Below, piece after piece: positions 20,065 to 29,635 of a stretch of 64,000 bases of DNA (the stretch's first letter is position 1; the number at the start of each line of letters is the position of its first letter). Location: contig JAKQNP010000032.1 of assembly GCA_029565675.1 (NCBI GenBank), positions 186,001 to 250,000 of the forward strand. The letters run 5' to 3'. The notes beneath the pieces were generated by a model. It was not told where the DNA came from and made no database searches. It saw nothing but the letters and a program-made list of their open reading frames with translations. The position numbers and the translations under genes were made by a program. Origin of the DNA: a bacterium (GTDB taxonomy: Bacteria; Zhuqueibacterota; Zhuqueibacteria; Residuimicrobiales; Oceaniaggregativiventaceae).

Positions 20065-22287
20065 ATGTTAAAGACAATTGTACCATTTTGCAGCATCATC
20101 GCCATATTCCCCGGTTTTTGTTTTCCAGCAGCCACCTGCCGGTTGGTCCGCAATCCCATTCCCCTATATGAAGTGGCTGAAGTCGAATTTACCATCGAAG
20201 CGAACGTCAGCCAGCCCTTTCAGTTCGATTCTCCGCTCCTGCAGCTGACCTCTCCGACTGGTAAAAAGCTTGCCTTGTCTGGTTTCTACTACGGGGTCGA
20301 CACGGAAGGGCAACAGTTATGGCGAATTCGAGCAGCAGCCAGGGAGATCGGTCGATGGGACTTTAGCTGGAGTTTTGCCGGTGCCAGCGGAGATGGCCAT
20401 TTTACCTGTTCAACACAAGAGAATTCTTTTTTGCACGGTCATCTGCGCATCGATCCGGACAATCCGCATAAACTGCGGTTTGAAGACGGCACGCCGCTCT
20501 ATTGGCTGGGCGGCAAATATCTCTGTTTTATGCGGCCGTTTGGCTCTGCTGATCTGCAAGACCTGAGCTATCCGGAGCGATTGAACAACTCCGAGTATTT
20601 GCCGCATGTTAAGAGATATCTGGCAGAAATTGCAGCCCTGGGGCTGAACGGGGTGTTGATCAAAATATCGGTGCTGCCGTTGAATTATGATCTGCAGAGC
20701 ATGAATCTCGAATTTTTCGCTTATCTCGATCAGATTGTGTTGGAAGCGCAAAAAGTCGGCATCAATATTCAGCTCAACCTATTCGACAGTTGGGGCAAAC
20801 GCAAGGAGGAAGCTGATTGGGCCGAACCCTATCCGCCCAATGGCGTCTATGATCTTTTGCTCGAACCCTGGAATCCCAAGACCTATATCGAGGCCACCAG
20901 GTTTTATCTGCGCTACACTATCAGCCGCTATGCGGCCTATGGCCACCTGCATTGGGAGTTATGGAATGAAGCACAGCGCTTTAAAGTCTCGGCTCTGGAG
21001 GCCACCAAAGCTTATCTGCCTTGGATGCGCGAATACGATCCCTATGATTTGCTGGTTGGTGCTTCTGAAATGTACACCGGACCTTATCCCTGTGATCTTA
21101 CCTTTCCGCATGGCAGTTACAAAGCCACCACCGACCAGTGGGAATATACGCACAACAAAACCCTGACCGATCCCAATGGTTACGCCAACGGCAAGCCGTT
21201 GATCTGGAACGAAATCAGGCCCTATGACGGCGACAGCCCGGAGCAAGAATACGACTGGTTTCGCGCGCAATTCTGGGGGCTTTTCACCGCTGGCAATGCG
21301 GGTGTTGCTGATGTTTGCTGGACCGATATTCGCCAAGTTCCCAATCGCATCACTGAATATCTCTCGCATCACGCGAGATTTGTGCAGAACTTGCATCAAC
21401 CGAACCGGCTCGAGCCGGCAGACGAACTGATCGATGGCGGACAGGCCTCTGTCTGGCTTTGTCAGCAAAGTGGCAAAGAAGCAGTCGCCTACCTCTACAC
21501 CCAGCAAAATTCCTCCCAGGTGGACTTTCGCATCTACTTCCAGCCAGGCAATTATGCCTGCCGGTATTATGATCCCAAAACAGGTGAGTTTGTAACCGAA
21601 ACAGAAACGCGTCATTTTTCGACAGCGGGATGGAAGAGCTTTACCACCCCCCATTTCAACCAGGATCTCGTTTTTTATGCCCTGGAAGAGGCTTGTGGTC
21701 ATAATACGCCCGTAGAGTTGTCGTCATTTCATGCCGTGCAACAGGGCTTTTCAATTGTGCTGGAATGGGAAACCCTAAGCGAAAGCAACAATTACGGGTT
21801 CGAAATCCAGCGGGCTGAGATTCTTTCCGACTTTAGCGTCATCGGATTTTGTCACGGCCACGGCACAACCCAAAACCACAACTCCTATCGAATCGTCGAC
21901 CAACCGGTGCAGAAGGGATGGTATCGCTACCGTTTGCGGCAAATCGATCTCGACGGCACCAGCACCTTTTCACCTGTCGTTGAAGTAAACTTAATCGTGG
22001 CAGCTGGCGAAACGCACGCCTCGCCCAATCCCAGCCATGGGCCGGTCACCATCCGTTTCTCGGTGGCAGAACCAACCACAATAGAACTGCAAATCATCAA
22101 CATCAACGGACAAATCGTCCATCAAGCGCAGCAGGATTTCGGCCCGGGTACGAATCATTTTGATTGGACCGGTCCGGCAGAATCGGCGCGATCGTTTACC
22201 AGCGGGCCCTATTTTTATGTCTTGCGCAAAAAAGGTGAAGCCAATCCGGCAAATTGGATGCGAGGTAAACTCTTGCTTATCAATTAG
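20065..22287 (+). CDS. Secreted DUF5060/GH5-like glycoside hydrolase with T9SS sorting domain
   Basis: A 740-residue exported protein. Signal peptide: MLKTIVPFCSIIAIFPGFCF; AGGTG five bases before this ATG fixes the start. Residues about 25-115 resemble DUF5060, the beta domain that precedes many clan-A hydrolases (GRWDFSWSFAGASGDGHF). A TIM barrel follows (about 125-430), with the probable acid/base in HWELWNEAQ and the nucleophile in PLIWNEIRPYDG. A small beta domain, a fibronectin-like module (about 550-650) and a T9SS tail (SPNPSHGPVTIRFS ... GPYFYVLRKKG) complete it. It is probably a cell-surface polysaccharidase. The substrate cannot be read from the sequence. It sits next to glgP but is separated from it by a terminator. 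Confidence 0.82.
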   Translation: MLKTIVPFCSIIAIFPGFCFPAATCRLVRNPIPLYEVAEVEFTIEANVSQPFQFDSPLLQLTSPTGKKLALSGFYYGVDTEGQQLWRIRAAAREIGRWDFSWSFAGASGDGHFTCSTQENSFLHGHLRIDPDNPHKLRFEDGTPLYWLGGKYLCFMRPFGSADLQDLSYPERLNNSEYLPHVKRYLAEIAALGLNGVLIKISVLPLNYDLQSMNLEFFAYLDQIVLEAQKVGINIQLNLFDSWGKRKEEADWAEPYPPNGVYDLLLEPWNPKTYIEATRFYLRYTISRYAAYGHLHWELWNEAQRFKVSALEATKAYLPWMREYDPYDLLVGASEMYTGPYPCDLTFPHGSYKATTDQWEYTHNKTLTDPNGYANGKPLIWNEIRPYDGDSPEQEYDWFRAQFWGLFTAGNAGVADVCWTDIRQVPNRITEYLSHHARFVQNLHQPNRLEPADELIDGGQASVWLCQQSGKEAVAYLYTQQNSSQVDFRIYFQPGNYACRYYDPKTGEFVTETETRHFSTAGWKSFTTPHFNQDLVFYALEEACGHNTPVELSSFHAVQQGFSIVLEWETLSESNNYGFEIQRAEILSDFSVIGFCHGHGTTQNHNSYRIVDQPVQKGWYRYRLRQIDLDGTSTFSPVVEVNLIVAAGETHASPNPSHGPVTIRFSVAEPTTIELQIININGQIVHQAQQDFGPGTNHFDWTGPAESARSFTSGPYFYVLRKKGEANPANWMRGKLLLIN

Positions 22288-22300
22288 CACCAGACGCCGC

Positions 22301-24241
22301 TTAATGGATCAGCGCGAGTTTTCGGGCACGACTTTTCCCTGCCACTGTCAACTGGTAAAAATAAGTACCGGAAGGAAGCAATCCCCCCAGATCGTCACGA
22401 CCATCCCATTCGACCTGGTAGTATCCGGGTGCAAGCGTTTTCTGCAGGAGGATTCGCACCCGTCTGCCGCTGATGTCAAACAATTGCAGGACAACCTTTG
22501 CCGGCGTCTGGGCTGCAGGGATTTGCAAGCCGATACGGGTCTTGTCGGCATAACTCCAGACATACGGGTTGGGATGGTTTTGGCTCAGATAGAGGTCATC
22601 GGATACCACTCCATCCGGCAGAGGTGCACTCACCACTGCCGCCTTTTTCAACAGGTCACGATCGGGGTCGATCAACAACTTGTGCGGTGCGCGGTGCCAG
22701 GTCACGCTGTGGACGGTTTCCAATCCCTGCAAATCAAACCGGTCCATCAGAGTATCTGTTTCTGCAGTCCAGCCAACTGGAACTGGCTGATGAAAAACAG
22801 TTTGCGTTTGCACTTGCTTGACCGTCAATTCAATTTTATAGCCTTCATATGGGAGAGGGTTAAACGACCACGCAAAACGGAGTTGCGGATAACCTGAACC
22901 GTAGATCCACTCTTGAAAAAAAACCTCGAGATTCTCGCCGCTGATCTCTTCAACCACAGTCTGAAAACCCCTGATTGTGCTGTTGCGATAAGCAAAACGC
23001 TGTCCATACCCATTCATGGCCGCAAAAAACACCTGGTCGCCCAAACGCCGGCGCAACATATGGAGAATCCATGCGCCTTTTTTGTAAACCGTCCCGCCCC
23101 AGGCGTAGACAGGTGCATAGATTGAGAAATGACCGCGCCTGCTGGTTTCATCAAAATAAGCAGTTGAAAACTGGTCCAGCGCTGCGTTCCGGGCGCTGTC
23201 GCCATACATCGCTTCGATATAGAGGATCTCACAGTAGGAAGCAAAACCTTCATTGAGCCAGATTTCTTTCCAGTCGCTCAAGGTGACCCAATCCCCCCAC
23301 CATTGATGCGCCAACTCGTGCAGCACGATAGATTCATAACGGTTGTCGTCGGTCAACAGAGACGCCGAAAAAAACGAAATCTGTTGATGCTCCATGGCAC
23401 CGCCAAAGTCAGGGAGCTGCACCATCGCATACCCGGTAAACGGATAGGGGCCAAAACGAGATTCGAGAAACTGCACCATTGGGGGTAAAACACCCAGCCA
23501 ATTGGCGCGCGCTTTCTCGACGGCGTCCGGAAAAACATAACAAGTCAGCGGTAAAGTGTCGCCGTTGCAGGAGACCATTTTTTCGGCCAGCATCACAAAG
23601 GGCCCGGCGGCAACAGCGATCAAGTAAGGGGCGATCGGGTGTTTTTCATGCCAACGATAGACGGTATGAGAAGATTGTTGAACGACAGAGACAAGCGAGC
23701 CGTTGGCAACGGCGCGGCAGCCGACCGGAACTCTCAACTCGATTGCACAGGTCGCTTTGTCATCAGGCCGGTCATTGGCGGGCAACCAGAATTTCAGCGC
23801 CGATGGATCGTTCAGATTGATCGCCTCACCGATGGTGTAGGCATAACCTTGTCGCCAAAAAAAGCCGCCTCTGCCGCTGTTGCCCGGATTTCCGCTGTAG
23901 TAGATACAGGCTGACAAAGTATCACCGGCAAGTGCAGAGCGCGCCAGCTCAATTCGCGTCTGACTGCGATAAAAGGGTATCTTTTGATTTTCGACCCGAA
24001 CCGAGTCGACTGTAAGATCGAGCAAATCGAAAGCGATCGGCAGATTGGGATCCAGCGGCGGCAAAAACCGCACTTCAACGCATCCGGTCAGGAATTGGCG
24101 GGTGAATTCGAGATCGAGAAAAATTTCATAGTGCAACACATCCATGCCGGCCAGGCGATCGTCTGTGTCGGCGCGGCTGCGAGATAAATGCACGACAAAA
24201 CAGAAAAAAACCAGGAGAACCAAACATCTTTGTTTATTCAC
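22301..24241 (-). CDS. Secreted M1 family aminopeptidase with T9SS sorting domain
   Basis: Zinc aminopeptidase of family M1, 646 residues. The GTG start at 24241 overlaps the stop of the upstream small gene as GTGA and directly precedes a signal peptide (NKQRCLVLLVFFCFVVHLS). The catalytic core is complete: H308-E309-LA-H312 with the third ligand E331 in WLNEGFASY. The exopeptidase box reads GGAMEH in place of GAMEN. The C-terminal 90 residues are a FlgD-like/T9SS domain (NHPNPYVWSYADKTRIGLQ ... LPSGTYFYQL), so the enzyme should be exposed on the surface or released. It probably works with the S46 peptidase and POT transporter in peptide feeding. Confidence 0.92.
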   Translation of the reverse strand: MNKQRCLVLLVFFCFVVHLSRSRADTDDRLAGMDVLHYEIFLDLEFTRQFLTGCVEVRFLPPLDPNLPIAFDLLDLTVDSVRVENQKIPFYRSQTRIELARSALAGDTLSACIYYSGNPGNSGRGGFFWRQGYAYTIGEAINLNDPSALKFWLPANDRPDDKATCAIELRVPVGCRAVANGSLVSVVQQSSHTVYRWHEKHPIAPYLIAVAAGPFVMLAEKMVSCNGDTLPLTCYVFPDAVEKARANWLGVLPPMVQFLESRFGPYPFTGYAMVQLPDFGGAMEHQQISFFSASLLTDDNRYESIVLHELAHQWWGDWVTLSDWKEIWLNEGFASYCEILYIEAMYGDSARNAALDQFSTAYFDETSRRGHFSIYAPVYAWGGTVYKKGAWILHMLRRRLGDQVFFAAMNGYGQRFAYRNSTIRGFQTVVEEISGENLEVFFQEWIYGSGYPQLRFAWSFNPLPYEGYKIELTVKQVQTQTVFHQPVPVGWTAETDTLMDRFDLQGLETVHSVTWHRAPHKLLIDPDRDLLKKAAVVSAPLPDGVVSDDLYLSQNHPNPYVWSYADKTRIGLQIPAAQTPAKVVLQLFDISGRRVRILLQKTLAPGYYQVEWDGRDDLGGLLPSGTYFYQLTVAGKSRARKLALIH

Positions 24242-24435
24242 TTGTCCGGTTCCTGAATCAGAAAATAAACCAAAGCGGCGATACCGATCAAACCCGCCCA
24301 CAGCAACATGACCAACAAGCGGGGAGACGGCCGCAACAACAGCTCTGCACCCATGCCGATTACACCAACCATCCCATAGACAATACCTCGCTTTTGATAG
24401 GCGCCGAGCTGTTTAAATCGGGCGAATGCTTTCAT
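24238..24435 (-). CDS. Small two-helix membrane protein, unknown function
   Basis: A 65-residue protein with a basic N-terminus (MKAFARFKQLGAYQKRG) and two hydrophobic stretches (about 18-34 and 39-58) separated by RPSPR, ending in EPDK. AGGAGAT precedes the ATG at good spacing, so it is a real gene. Its stop overlaps the M1 aminopeptidase start (GTGA), which suggests coupled translation. I do not recognise the family. Confidence 0.75.
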   Translation of the reverse strand: MKAFARFKQLGAYQKRGIVYGMVGVIGMGAELLLRPSPRLLVMLLWAGLIGIAALVYFLIQEPDK

Positions 24436-24503
24436 AATTGATCTCCTGGAACAGGGAATCCATCGTTCGGCGAACCTTTGCTCTTGCCGTTTGTCGCTGC
24501 CAA

Positions 24504-25049
24504 TTAGCGCACCATGTTCTGCAAGGCCATCCAGCGGGAAGCGAATTCATAAACCACCACACCAAACGCCACCGCAACATTGAGTGACTGTTTGATCCCC
24601 CGCATGGGAATATCGACGGCCATGTCGCTGGCAGCGATCAATGAATCAGAGATACCGGTGAATTCGTGACCGACGATAAGACAGAGAGGAAAAGACAGCT
24701 CGGCACGGCGAAAGTCAACACTGCCGGTCGTCTGTTCGAGAGCGACGATCTGATATCCTTGTCGGCGCAATCGTTCGACGGCCTGCAACGCATGCGCTTC
24801 ATAGCGCCAGGGAACCGACTCTTCAGCACCCAAGCTGGTCTTGCGGATTTCCGCACGCGGCGGTGTGCCGGTAATTCCACACAACAACAGCGACTCCACA
24901 CCTGCACCGTCTGCGGTGCGAAAGATCGATCCAACATTGTGCAAGCTGCGCACATCATCGAGCAAAGCCACAAGTGGAAGACGGACAACGGTACGCGCGG
25001 CTTGCAGCTCCTCGAAGGTCAATTTGCGCAAATTGGTATTCGTGGGCAT
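24504..25049 (-). CDS. SpoU/TrmH-type RNA 2'-O-methyltransferase
   Basis: SPOUT-class enzyme that methylates a ribose 2'-OH in tRNA or rRNA using SAM. It has 181 residues and consists of the SPOUT domain only. Motif 1 is NVGSIFRTADGAG (about 38-50), motif 2 is LIVGHEFTGIS (about 127-137), and motif 3 is IPMRGIKQSLNVAVAFGVVVYE (about 146-167, quoted in parts: IPMRG, SLNVAVAFG), which forms the trefoil knot. AGGTGA precedes the ATG. The small size and lack of an N-terminal substrate domain fit the TrmH group, but the target RNA cannot be assigned. Confidence 0.9.
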   Translation of the reverse strand: MPTNTNLRKLTFEELQAARTVVRLPLVALLDDVRSLHNVGSIFRTADGAGVESLLLCGITGTPPRAEIRKTSLGAEESVPWRYEAHALQAVERLRRQGYQIVALEQTTGSVDFRRAELSFPLCLIVGHEFTGISDSLIAASDMAVDIPMRGIKQSLNVAVAFGVVVYEFASRWMALQNMVR

Positions 25050-25400
25050 CGCTCACCTGCTTTTTATGACAATCGATCTGGCCGCTCTCCATTTAGCCGC
25101 AAGCCATCCGACTTTTTATCGCGCTGAAAATCGTCAGCCATTTCGCGCGCTGTTGATTTGGCTCGTGCGGAGTTGAGCAATTGCTGGTCGCCTGATTCAG
25201 CCTTCAATATCAAGACAGGGTGCATGACCGGTATAGTCAATGTAAAAAAAAGATCCCCCAGACACAACATTTACAGTATCCAGATGGATTTTTTTACCCG
25301 ATTTGTTTGTTATTTCCATTGGAAAAACCTTTCTCGAGAATCTTGCCCAGGGGGTATATGAAAACCGGTCATTGTTTGATGTGAACAAAGGAAGTGTCTG
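25050..25400. other. Divergent intergenic region SpoU / flavodoxin-like gene
   Basis: About 350 bases between divergent genes. Short frames on both strands lack ribosome-binding sites. I see no hairpin with a T tract and no strong promoter pair. Confidence 0.4.
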
Positions 25401-25943
25401 ATGAAAGTTTTGATGGCGTACAGCAGTGGATTTGGCACAACCAAGGAGATTGCGGAAAAGTTGGCCGATATTTTGGCGGAACCGGAAAAAATCAAAGTCG
25501 AAATCCTGCCAATCGATCAAATTGGTGATCTTAAAGAATTCGACGCTATAGTCGTAGGCACATCCGTTCGCGCGGATCGCCCCACCGCAAACGTGAGGGA
25601 TTTTTTTACCATTCATCACCGCGAGTTGATCGATAAAAAAGTGGCATTATTCGTGGTCTGCTTGTCGGCAAACTGCCGAGAGGGAAGAGAAAAGGTTAAA
25701 CACGAAGCGATTCAGCAAATTATCGAAAAGTATCCGGATATTCAGCCTCTGAGCATCGAGGCGTTTGGCGGGAGGATCGATTTTGATCGATTGAATCCGG
25801 TCATGCAATCGCTCATGAAAAAAGTATTGTTAAAAAGCGGCCTGCCGGACCAGGGAAGCATCGATACCCGTGATTGGGCGTTTATTGCGCAATGGGGAGA
25901 AGCTTTAAAAGCCAAGCTGCTGCAAGAAACCGCTCATCCATAG
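25401..25943 (+). CDS. Flavodoxin-domain protein (HemG-like)
   Basis: A 180-residue FMN-binding protein of the Flavodoxin_5 group, which includes menaquinone-dependent protoporphyrinogen oxidase HemG. The FMN phosphate loop is SSGFGTTKEIAEKLA (residues 9-23). Further marks are the DAIVVGTSVRADRPTANVRDF loop (about 48-68, quoted in part: VVGTSVRADRP), LFVVCLSAN and EAFGGRIDFDRLNP. AAAGGAAG six bases before the ATG fixes the start. No heme genes are nearby, so it may equally be a generic flavodoxin-like electron carrier. It converges with the POT transporter and shares the hairpin at 25946-25972. Confidence 0.8.
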   Translation: MKVLMAYSSGFGTTKEIAEKLADILAEPEKIKVEILPIDQIGDLKEFDAIVVGTSVRADRPTANVRDFFTIHHRELIDKKVALFVVCLSANCREGREKVKHEAIQQIIEKYPDIQPLSIEAFGGRIDFDRLNPVMQSLMKKVLLKSGLPDQGSIDTRDWAFIAQWGEALKAKLLQETAHP

Positions 25944-25945
25944 AA

Positions 25946-25972
25946 CTGGCTGAAACTTGGAGTTTCAGCCAG
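25946..25972. terminator. Hairpin between convergent genes
   Basis: CTGGCTGAAACT (25946-25957) pairs perfectly with AGTTTCAGCCAG (25961-25972) around a three-base loop, two bases after the flavodoxin gene stop. There is no T tract on either side, so it may act as a weak bidirectional terminator or a 3'-end stabiliser. Confidence 0.55.
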
Positions 25973-25990
25973 CCCAACCAACTGTCCCCC

Positions 25991-27499
25991 TTATTTTTTT
26001 GCGAAACTGATCATCAACCCGCCGCTGCCGATCAACAGCATGATAATCGATTGCACCAGGGTCTTGTATTGGACGGTATCTGCAGCCAACGATCCTTGAT
26101 AAAAAAACCATGCACCCAAAATCAGCAATACAGAATAGACCGCGATCATAATTCGACGTGCATGGCGATTTGTGGCAGGTGTGTCTTGGCTAAAAAACCG
26201 GTTGAACACCACCAGAGCAGCCATAGCAAAGACGCCCAAGATGGCAAAAATCAGCCAAAACTGCCGAACCTCACCAGAAATATCGCTCTGTCCGATCAGG
26301 GGTTTCAGCATCCTTTCGTACATCACCGCGCCGATGTTGCTGCCGATGAGACTGCCGATCACGCCATAAAGAAAAGCGTATCCCATATATACAGCTTTTT
26401 TATCGGCCGGCGCCACCAGACCGATATAGCTGTAGTATTTGGGATGCGCGGTCATTTCGCCGATGGAAAAAACGGCGATTCCGAGGATAAAAATCCAGGC
26501 ATTGTTTGCAAAGGCCAAACAGAGAAAACCCAAAGAACCGATGGCGATTCCAATAACCATGGTCGGCAAGGGTTGGATCTTTTTGACCGCACGACTTACC
26601 AGCACTTGCAACAAAATGATCGTACCGGCATTGATAACTGTCACATGTTCGACATCAAAATGGAATGAAATTCTGATGTGTAGAAAATCGCTGAGGAATG
26701 CAGCGATGGGTGCAATAGCCCGGTCGACCGGGGTTTTATCGATAAAATCCCGTAAAAACCACAACACGGAGCCAAAATTTTGGAAATAGAGAATCCAGAA
26801 ACAAGAGTAGACAAAAATCATCAACATGAAACGCGCATCGCCCAAAACCAACGCTGCACCGCTTAAAACCTGTTTGAGGCTCTTGCTGCTCTCCGGTTTA
26901 GGCGGATCCTTGTAAAGAAACACGGTAGGCAGCAGCATGAGAGCGCAATATAAGCTCGAGGCCGTAAAGATATAGCTCCACGAAAAACCCTTGAGATAGC
27001 TGACCAACAGCGGTGCAAGAAAGGCACCGAGGTTGATCATCCAGTAATAAATACCAAAGCCAAATCCCGAATTTTCCTCATGGGTCGAACGCGCGATCGT
27101 GCCGGAGATGATCGGCTTGAACAATCCGGATCCGGTTGCCATGATCAAAAGACTGGCAAACACGATTCCATAGGTGGTGACATGGCCCGTGAGAAAATAG
27201 CCGGCAGTTAAAAACGAAAAGGCGATCAGCAACATTTTGCGATAGCCATAACGGTCAGCCAGAGCTCCACCAAGAATCGGCAAAATATAGGTGAAGGCAT
27301 AAACCAGGCTCTGCAAAAAACCCGCTGATTGTTCGGTAAATCCCAATCCGCCTTTTGCCACCTCATTGGTCAGATAGACAGCCAATACTGAATTCATGCC
27401 ATAGTAAGCTGCCCTCTCGAACAATTCCATGACATTGGCAACCCAAAAGACACCTGGGAAAGAGCCCAAGCCGCTTGTTTTTCTTTTGCTATCGGTCAT
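25991..27499 (-). CDS. POT/PTR2-family proton-dependent oligopeptide transporter
   Basis: Inner-membrane proton symporter for di- and tripeptides, 502 residues with about 14 hydrophobic segments. The proton-coupling motif ExxER is present on helix 1 (E25, E28, R29 in MELFERAAYYG), followed by the family loop GGALADRYGYRKMLL. AAAGGAAA precedes the ATG. The sequence fits bacterial POT proteins with a short cytoplasmic loop between the halves. It is a natural partner for the S46 and M1 peptidases encoded within 20 kb, which would supply its substrates; that link is inferred. Confidence 0.92.
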   Translation of the reverse strand: MTDSKRKTSGLGSFPGVFWVANVMELFERAAYYGMNSVLAVYLTNEVAKGGLGFTEQSAGFLQSLVYAFTYILPILGGALADRYGYRKMLLIAFSFLTAGYFLTGHVTTYGIVFASLLIMATGSGLFKPIISGTIARSTHEENSGFGFGIYYWMINLGAFLAPLLVSYLKGFSWSYIFTASSLYCALMLLPTVFLYKDPPKPESSKSLKQVLSGAALVLGDARFMLMIFVYSCFWILYFQNFGSVLWFLRDFIDKTPVDRAIAPIAAFLSDFLHIRISFHFDVEHVTVINAGTIILLQVLVSRAVKKIQPLPTMVIGIAIGSLGFLCLAFANNAWIFILGIAVFSIGEMTAHPKYYSYIGLVAPADKKAVYMGYAFLYGVIGSLIGSNIGAVMYERMLKPLIGQSDISGEVRQFWLIFAILGVFAMAALVVFNRFFSQDTPATNRHARRIMIAVYSVLLILGAWFFYQGSLAADTVQYKTLVQSIIMLLIGSGGLMISFAKK

Positions 27500-27613
27500 T
27501 GTTTTCCTTTCGAGTGATCTTCAGAATGGGATCGATTCTTTGGATAATTATCAACATGCGTGCTACTGATCAGATGGTTCGGCAAAACGCAGCTCGCTCG
27601 ATTCATCGCCTGT

Positions 27614-28888
27614 TCAGGAGACCAAAGCGCAATTTTCACAGATGGGCAAATAATAGGCCGCCTGAGGAAAAATCAGCCCCTTTGCGGGAGCCTGAAAGAC
27701 CACCTCTTGCCAAAGCGAATCTGTGGGCTTGAGCGGAATCATGCCGATCCGGCGCACTTGTTCAGCCGGCAAGGAGGAGACCAGAAAAAGGCGGACGGTC
27801 TCGGTTTTGCGTTTTAGCGACAAAGCGGTATGGCCGTTGAGTTGATAATCGGACAACAACGCCTCAACAATTGCCGCTGACGAATCGTGAGAAAAATACG
27901 GCATAAAGGTCGATGATCCGATACCTTCAGCACATTCGGCATAAACCACCAGGATTCCTCCCGGGCGAACCGCACGATAGGCATGGTGAATTGCCTTATG
28001 AGATTGAATCAGATTGACGTCACCCGGAAAACCTCCAGCGCTGGCCAAGACAACATCGGCTTGTTCTTGCAGAGGAATGCGATAGAGTTGTTGCACTTTG
28101 CGGATGGCCTGTTCTTGACTGGCGACGACCGGTCCTGCCTGGGCGAAATGGATTCTGCCATCGGCATCGAGCACGAGCTGCAGAGAAAGAACATGCGGAA
28201 CAAAATCGAGCACCTGCACCAGATCCCGATAGACGGGATTGGCTGCGATCTCTCCCTCGCGGCAGTTTTGGGCCATCTCTTTGCGAGAAAAATCGATGGT
28301 CCGACGGTGGTTCAGCCTAATGGTCTCAAAACCCGCCACCCCGGGCAAGAGCATTTTGGGACCACCACCATAACCGGCAAAGTAATGAAACAAGACGCCG
28401 CCGATCGTCACCACACAATCGGCTTCCAGGACGCGCCGGTTGAGCCAGATCGGGGTGCCGGCGTCGGTTGCACCGACGAAACGCATTTCAGATTGGCAAA
28501 ATGCATCGTGTTGAGTTACCCTCACTCGTCGATAAACCGCATCGCCGACCAAATCAGCTACCACTGATTCGGGTTGCAGACGATGCGATCCATTGGCGAT
28601 CAGGATTTCAACCACAGGTTGGAAGCGGCGAGAGAGCTCGTCCAGCAATAAAGGCAGCCATTCGGAAAGACGGCATTTGCGGGTATGATCGGGCACAACA
28701 AGCAGCAGACGATCTCCTCGATGCAGTGGACGAGCTGCCAATTGCTGCATTAACGATTCGATTGCCTTTTCGAGAAGGGCAGATTCCGACTCTTCGGGTT
28801 CAACCGCTGGAGTTTGTAATGGCTGCCAGCTGATGGCAGCAGGAAGATCGACGGACAGCCTGGTCCGTCCATACGCGATTTCAATCAT
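27614..28888 (-). CDS. LarA-like nickel-pincer lactate racemase family protein
   Basis: LarA enzymes racemise or epimerise alpha-hydroxy acids using a nickel-pincer nucleotide. It has 424 residues, the normal length. Family signatures: DHTR (67-70), GSHR with H102, GGVLFHYFAGYGGGPKMLLPG with H168 and K178 (quoted in parts), and RLNHR with H194. These match the catalytic H108 and H174, the cofactor-bearing K184 and the Ni ligand H200 of the Lactobacillus enzyme with a constant shift of six, so the active site looks complete. No larB, larC or larE is in the window; cofactor synthesis would have to be encoded elsewhere. The true substrate may differ from lactate. Bcp lies 30 bases upstream. Confidence 0.85.
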   Translation of the reverse strand: MIEIAYGRTRLSVDLPAAISWQPLQTPAVEPEESESALLEKAIESLMQQLAARPLHRGDRLLLVVPDHTRKCRLSEWLPLLLDELSRRFQPVVEILIANGSHRLQPESVVADLVGDAVYRRVRVTQHDAFCQSEMRFVGATDAGTPIWLNRRVLEADCVVTIGGVLFHYFAGYGGGPKMLLPGVAGFETIRLNHRRTIDFSRKEMAQNCREGEIAANPVYRDLVQVLDFVPHVLSLQLVLDADGRIHFAQAGPVVASQEQAIRKVQQLYRIPLQEQADVVLASAGGFPGDVNLIQSHKAIHHAYRAVRPGGILVVYAECAEGIGSSTFMPYFSHDSSAAIVEALLSDYQLNGHTALSLKRKTETVRLFLVSSLPAEQVRRIGMIPLKPTDSLWQEVVFQAPAKGLIFPQAAYYLPICENCALVS

Positions 28889-28918
28889 CCATCAATACGA
28901 GCCGGCAGCCATGTGGTC

Positions 28919-29398
28919 CTATAATTTCTCCAGCACTGCAAGAATTTCTTCAGCATGGCCGTCGGCTTGCACCTTATGATTGGCATAAAGGATTTTGCCG
29001 TCTTTGCCAATAATAAAGGTTTTTCGGATCATTCCAAAGTATTTTTTGCCGTACATGGCCTTTTCGCCCCAGGCACCGTATGCCTCTGCCACCTGATGAT
29101 CCACATCCGAAAGCAGTGGAAAATTGAGCTGATATTTGTTGACGAATTTTTCGTGCGATTTGAGAGAATCCGCGCTGAGGCCAAACACCACCGCGTCGTG
29201 TTTTTCTATCTCCTTTCGCCAATCGCGAAATGAACAAGCTTCTTTGGTGCAGCCGGGAGTATCGTCTTTGGGGTAAAAATAGAGGACAATCCGTTTTTTA
29301 CCCAAATAGTCGTTCAGCGATACAGTCGAGCCATCGCTGGCCGGCAATGAAAAACGAGGCGCCTCGTGGCCAACTTCCAGTTTAACTTCGGTTCCCAT
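28919..29398 (-). CDS. bcp: Thioredoxin-dependent peroxiredoxin (Bcp/PrxQ)
   Basis: Reduces hydrogen peroxide and organic hydroperoxides, recycled by thioredoxin. It has 159 residues. The peroxidatic Cys50 in DDTPGCTKEAC is followed by the resolving Cys55 at the C-x4-C spacing of the PrxQ subfamily. GGAGAAGG lies just before the ATG. It precedes the larA-like gene by 30 bases in the same direction. Confidence 0.95.
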   Translation of the reverse strand: MGTEVKLEVGHEAPRFSLPASDGSTVSLNDYLGKKRIVLYFYPKDDTPGCTKEACSFRDWRKEIEKHDAVVFGLSADSLKSHEKFVNKYQLNFPLLSDVDHQVAEAYGAWGEKAMYGKKYFGMIRKTFIIGKDGKILYANHKVQADGHAEEILAVLEKL

Positions 29399-29635
29399 AA
29401 TCCTTCTCCTTTATGTAATCGAATCTTGATCACCAGTATCCGGTTGACGAGCCCGATATGATGGTTTCTGATTCGGATTTAAAGCAGGCACGGTGAACAG
29501 ATGTGCATCAATCGGACGCCATTGAAGTTGAACAATTCAAGTAACCTGTCAAACAGTGCGGCAATTGAGAAAAATTCCAATTACTTTTCTGCCACAGCAT
29601 AGACCGGGCGGGTTACAGCAGGGGGGCTCGATGTT

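Noticed and set aside
22360-22385. GGAAGGAAGC resembling the SRP RNA apical loop
   Set aside because: It lies within the T9SS tail coding sequence of the M1 aminopeptidase and has no matching stem.
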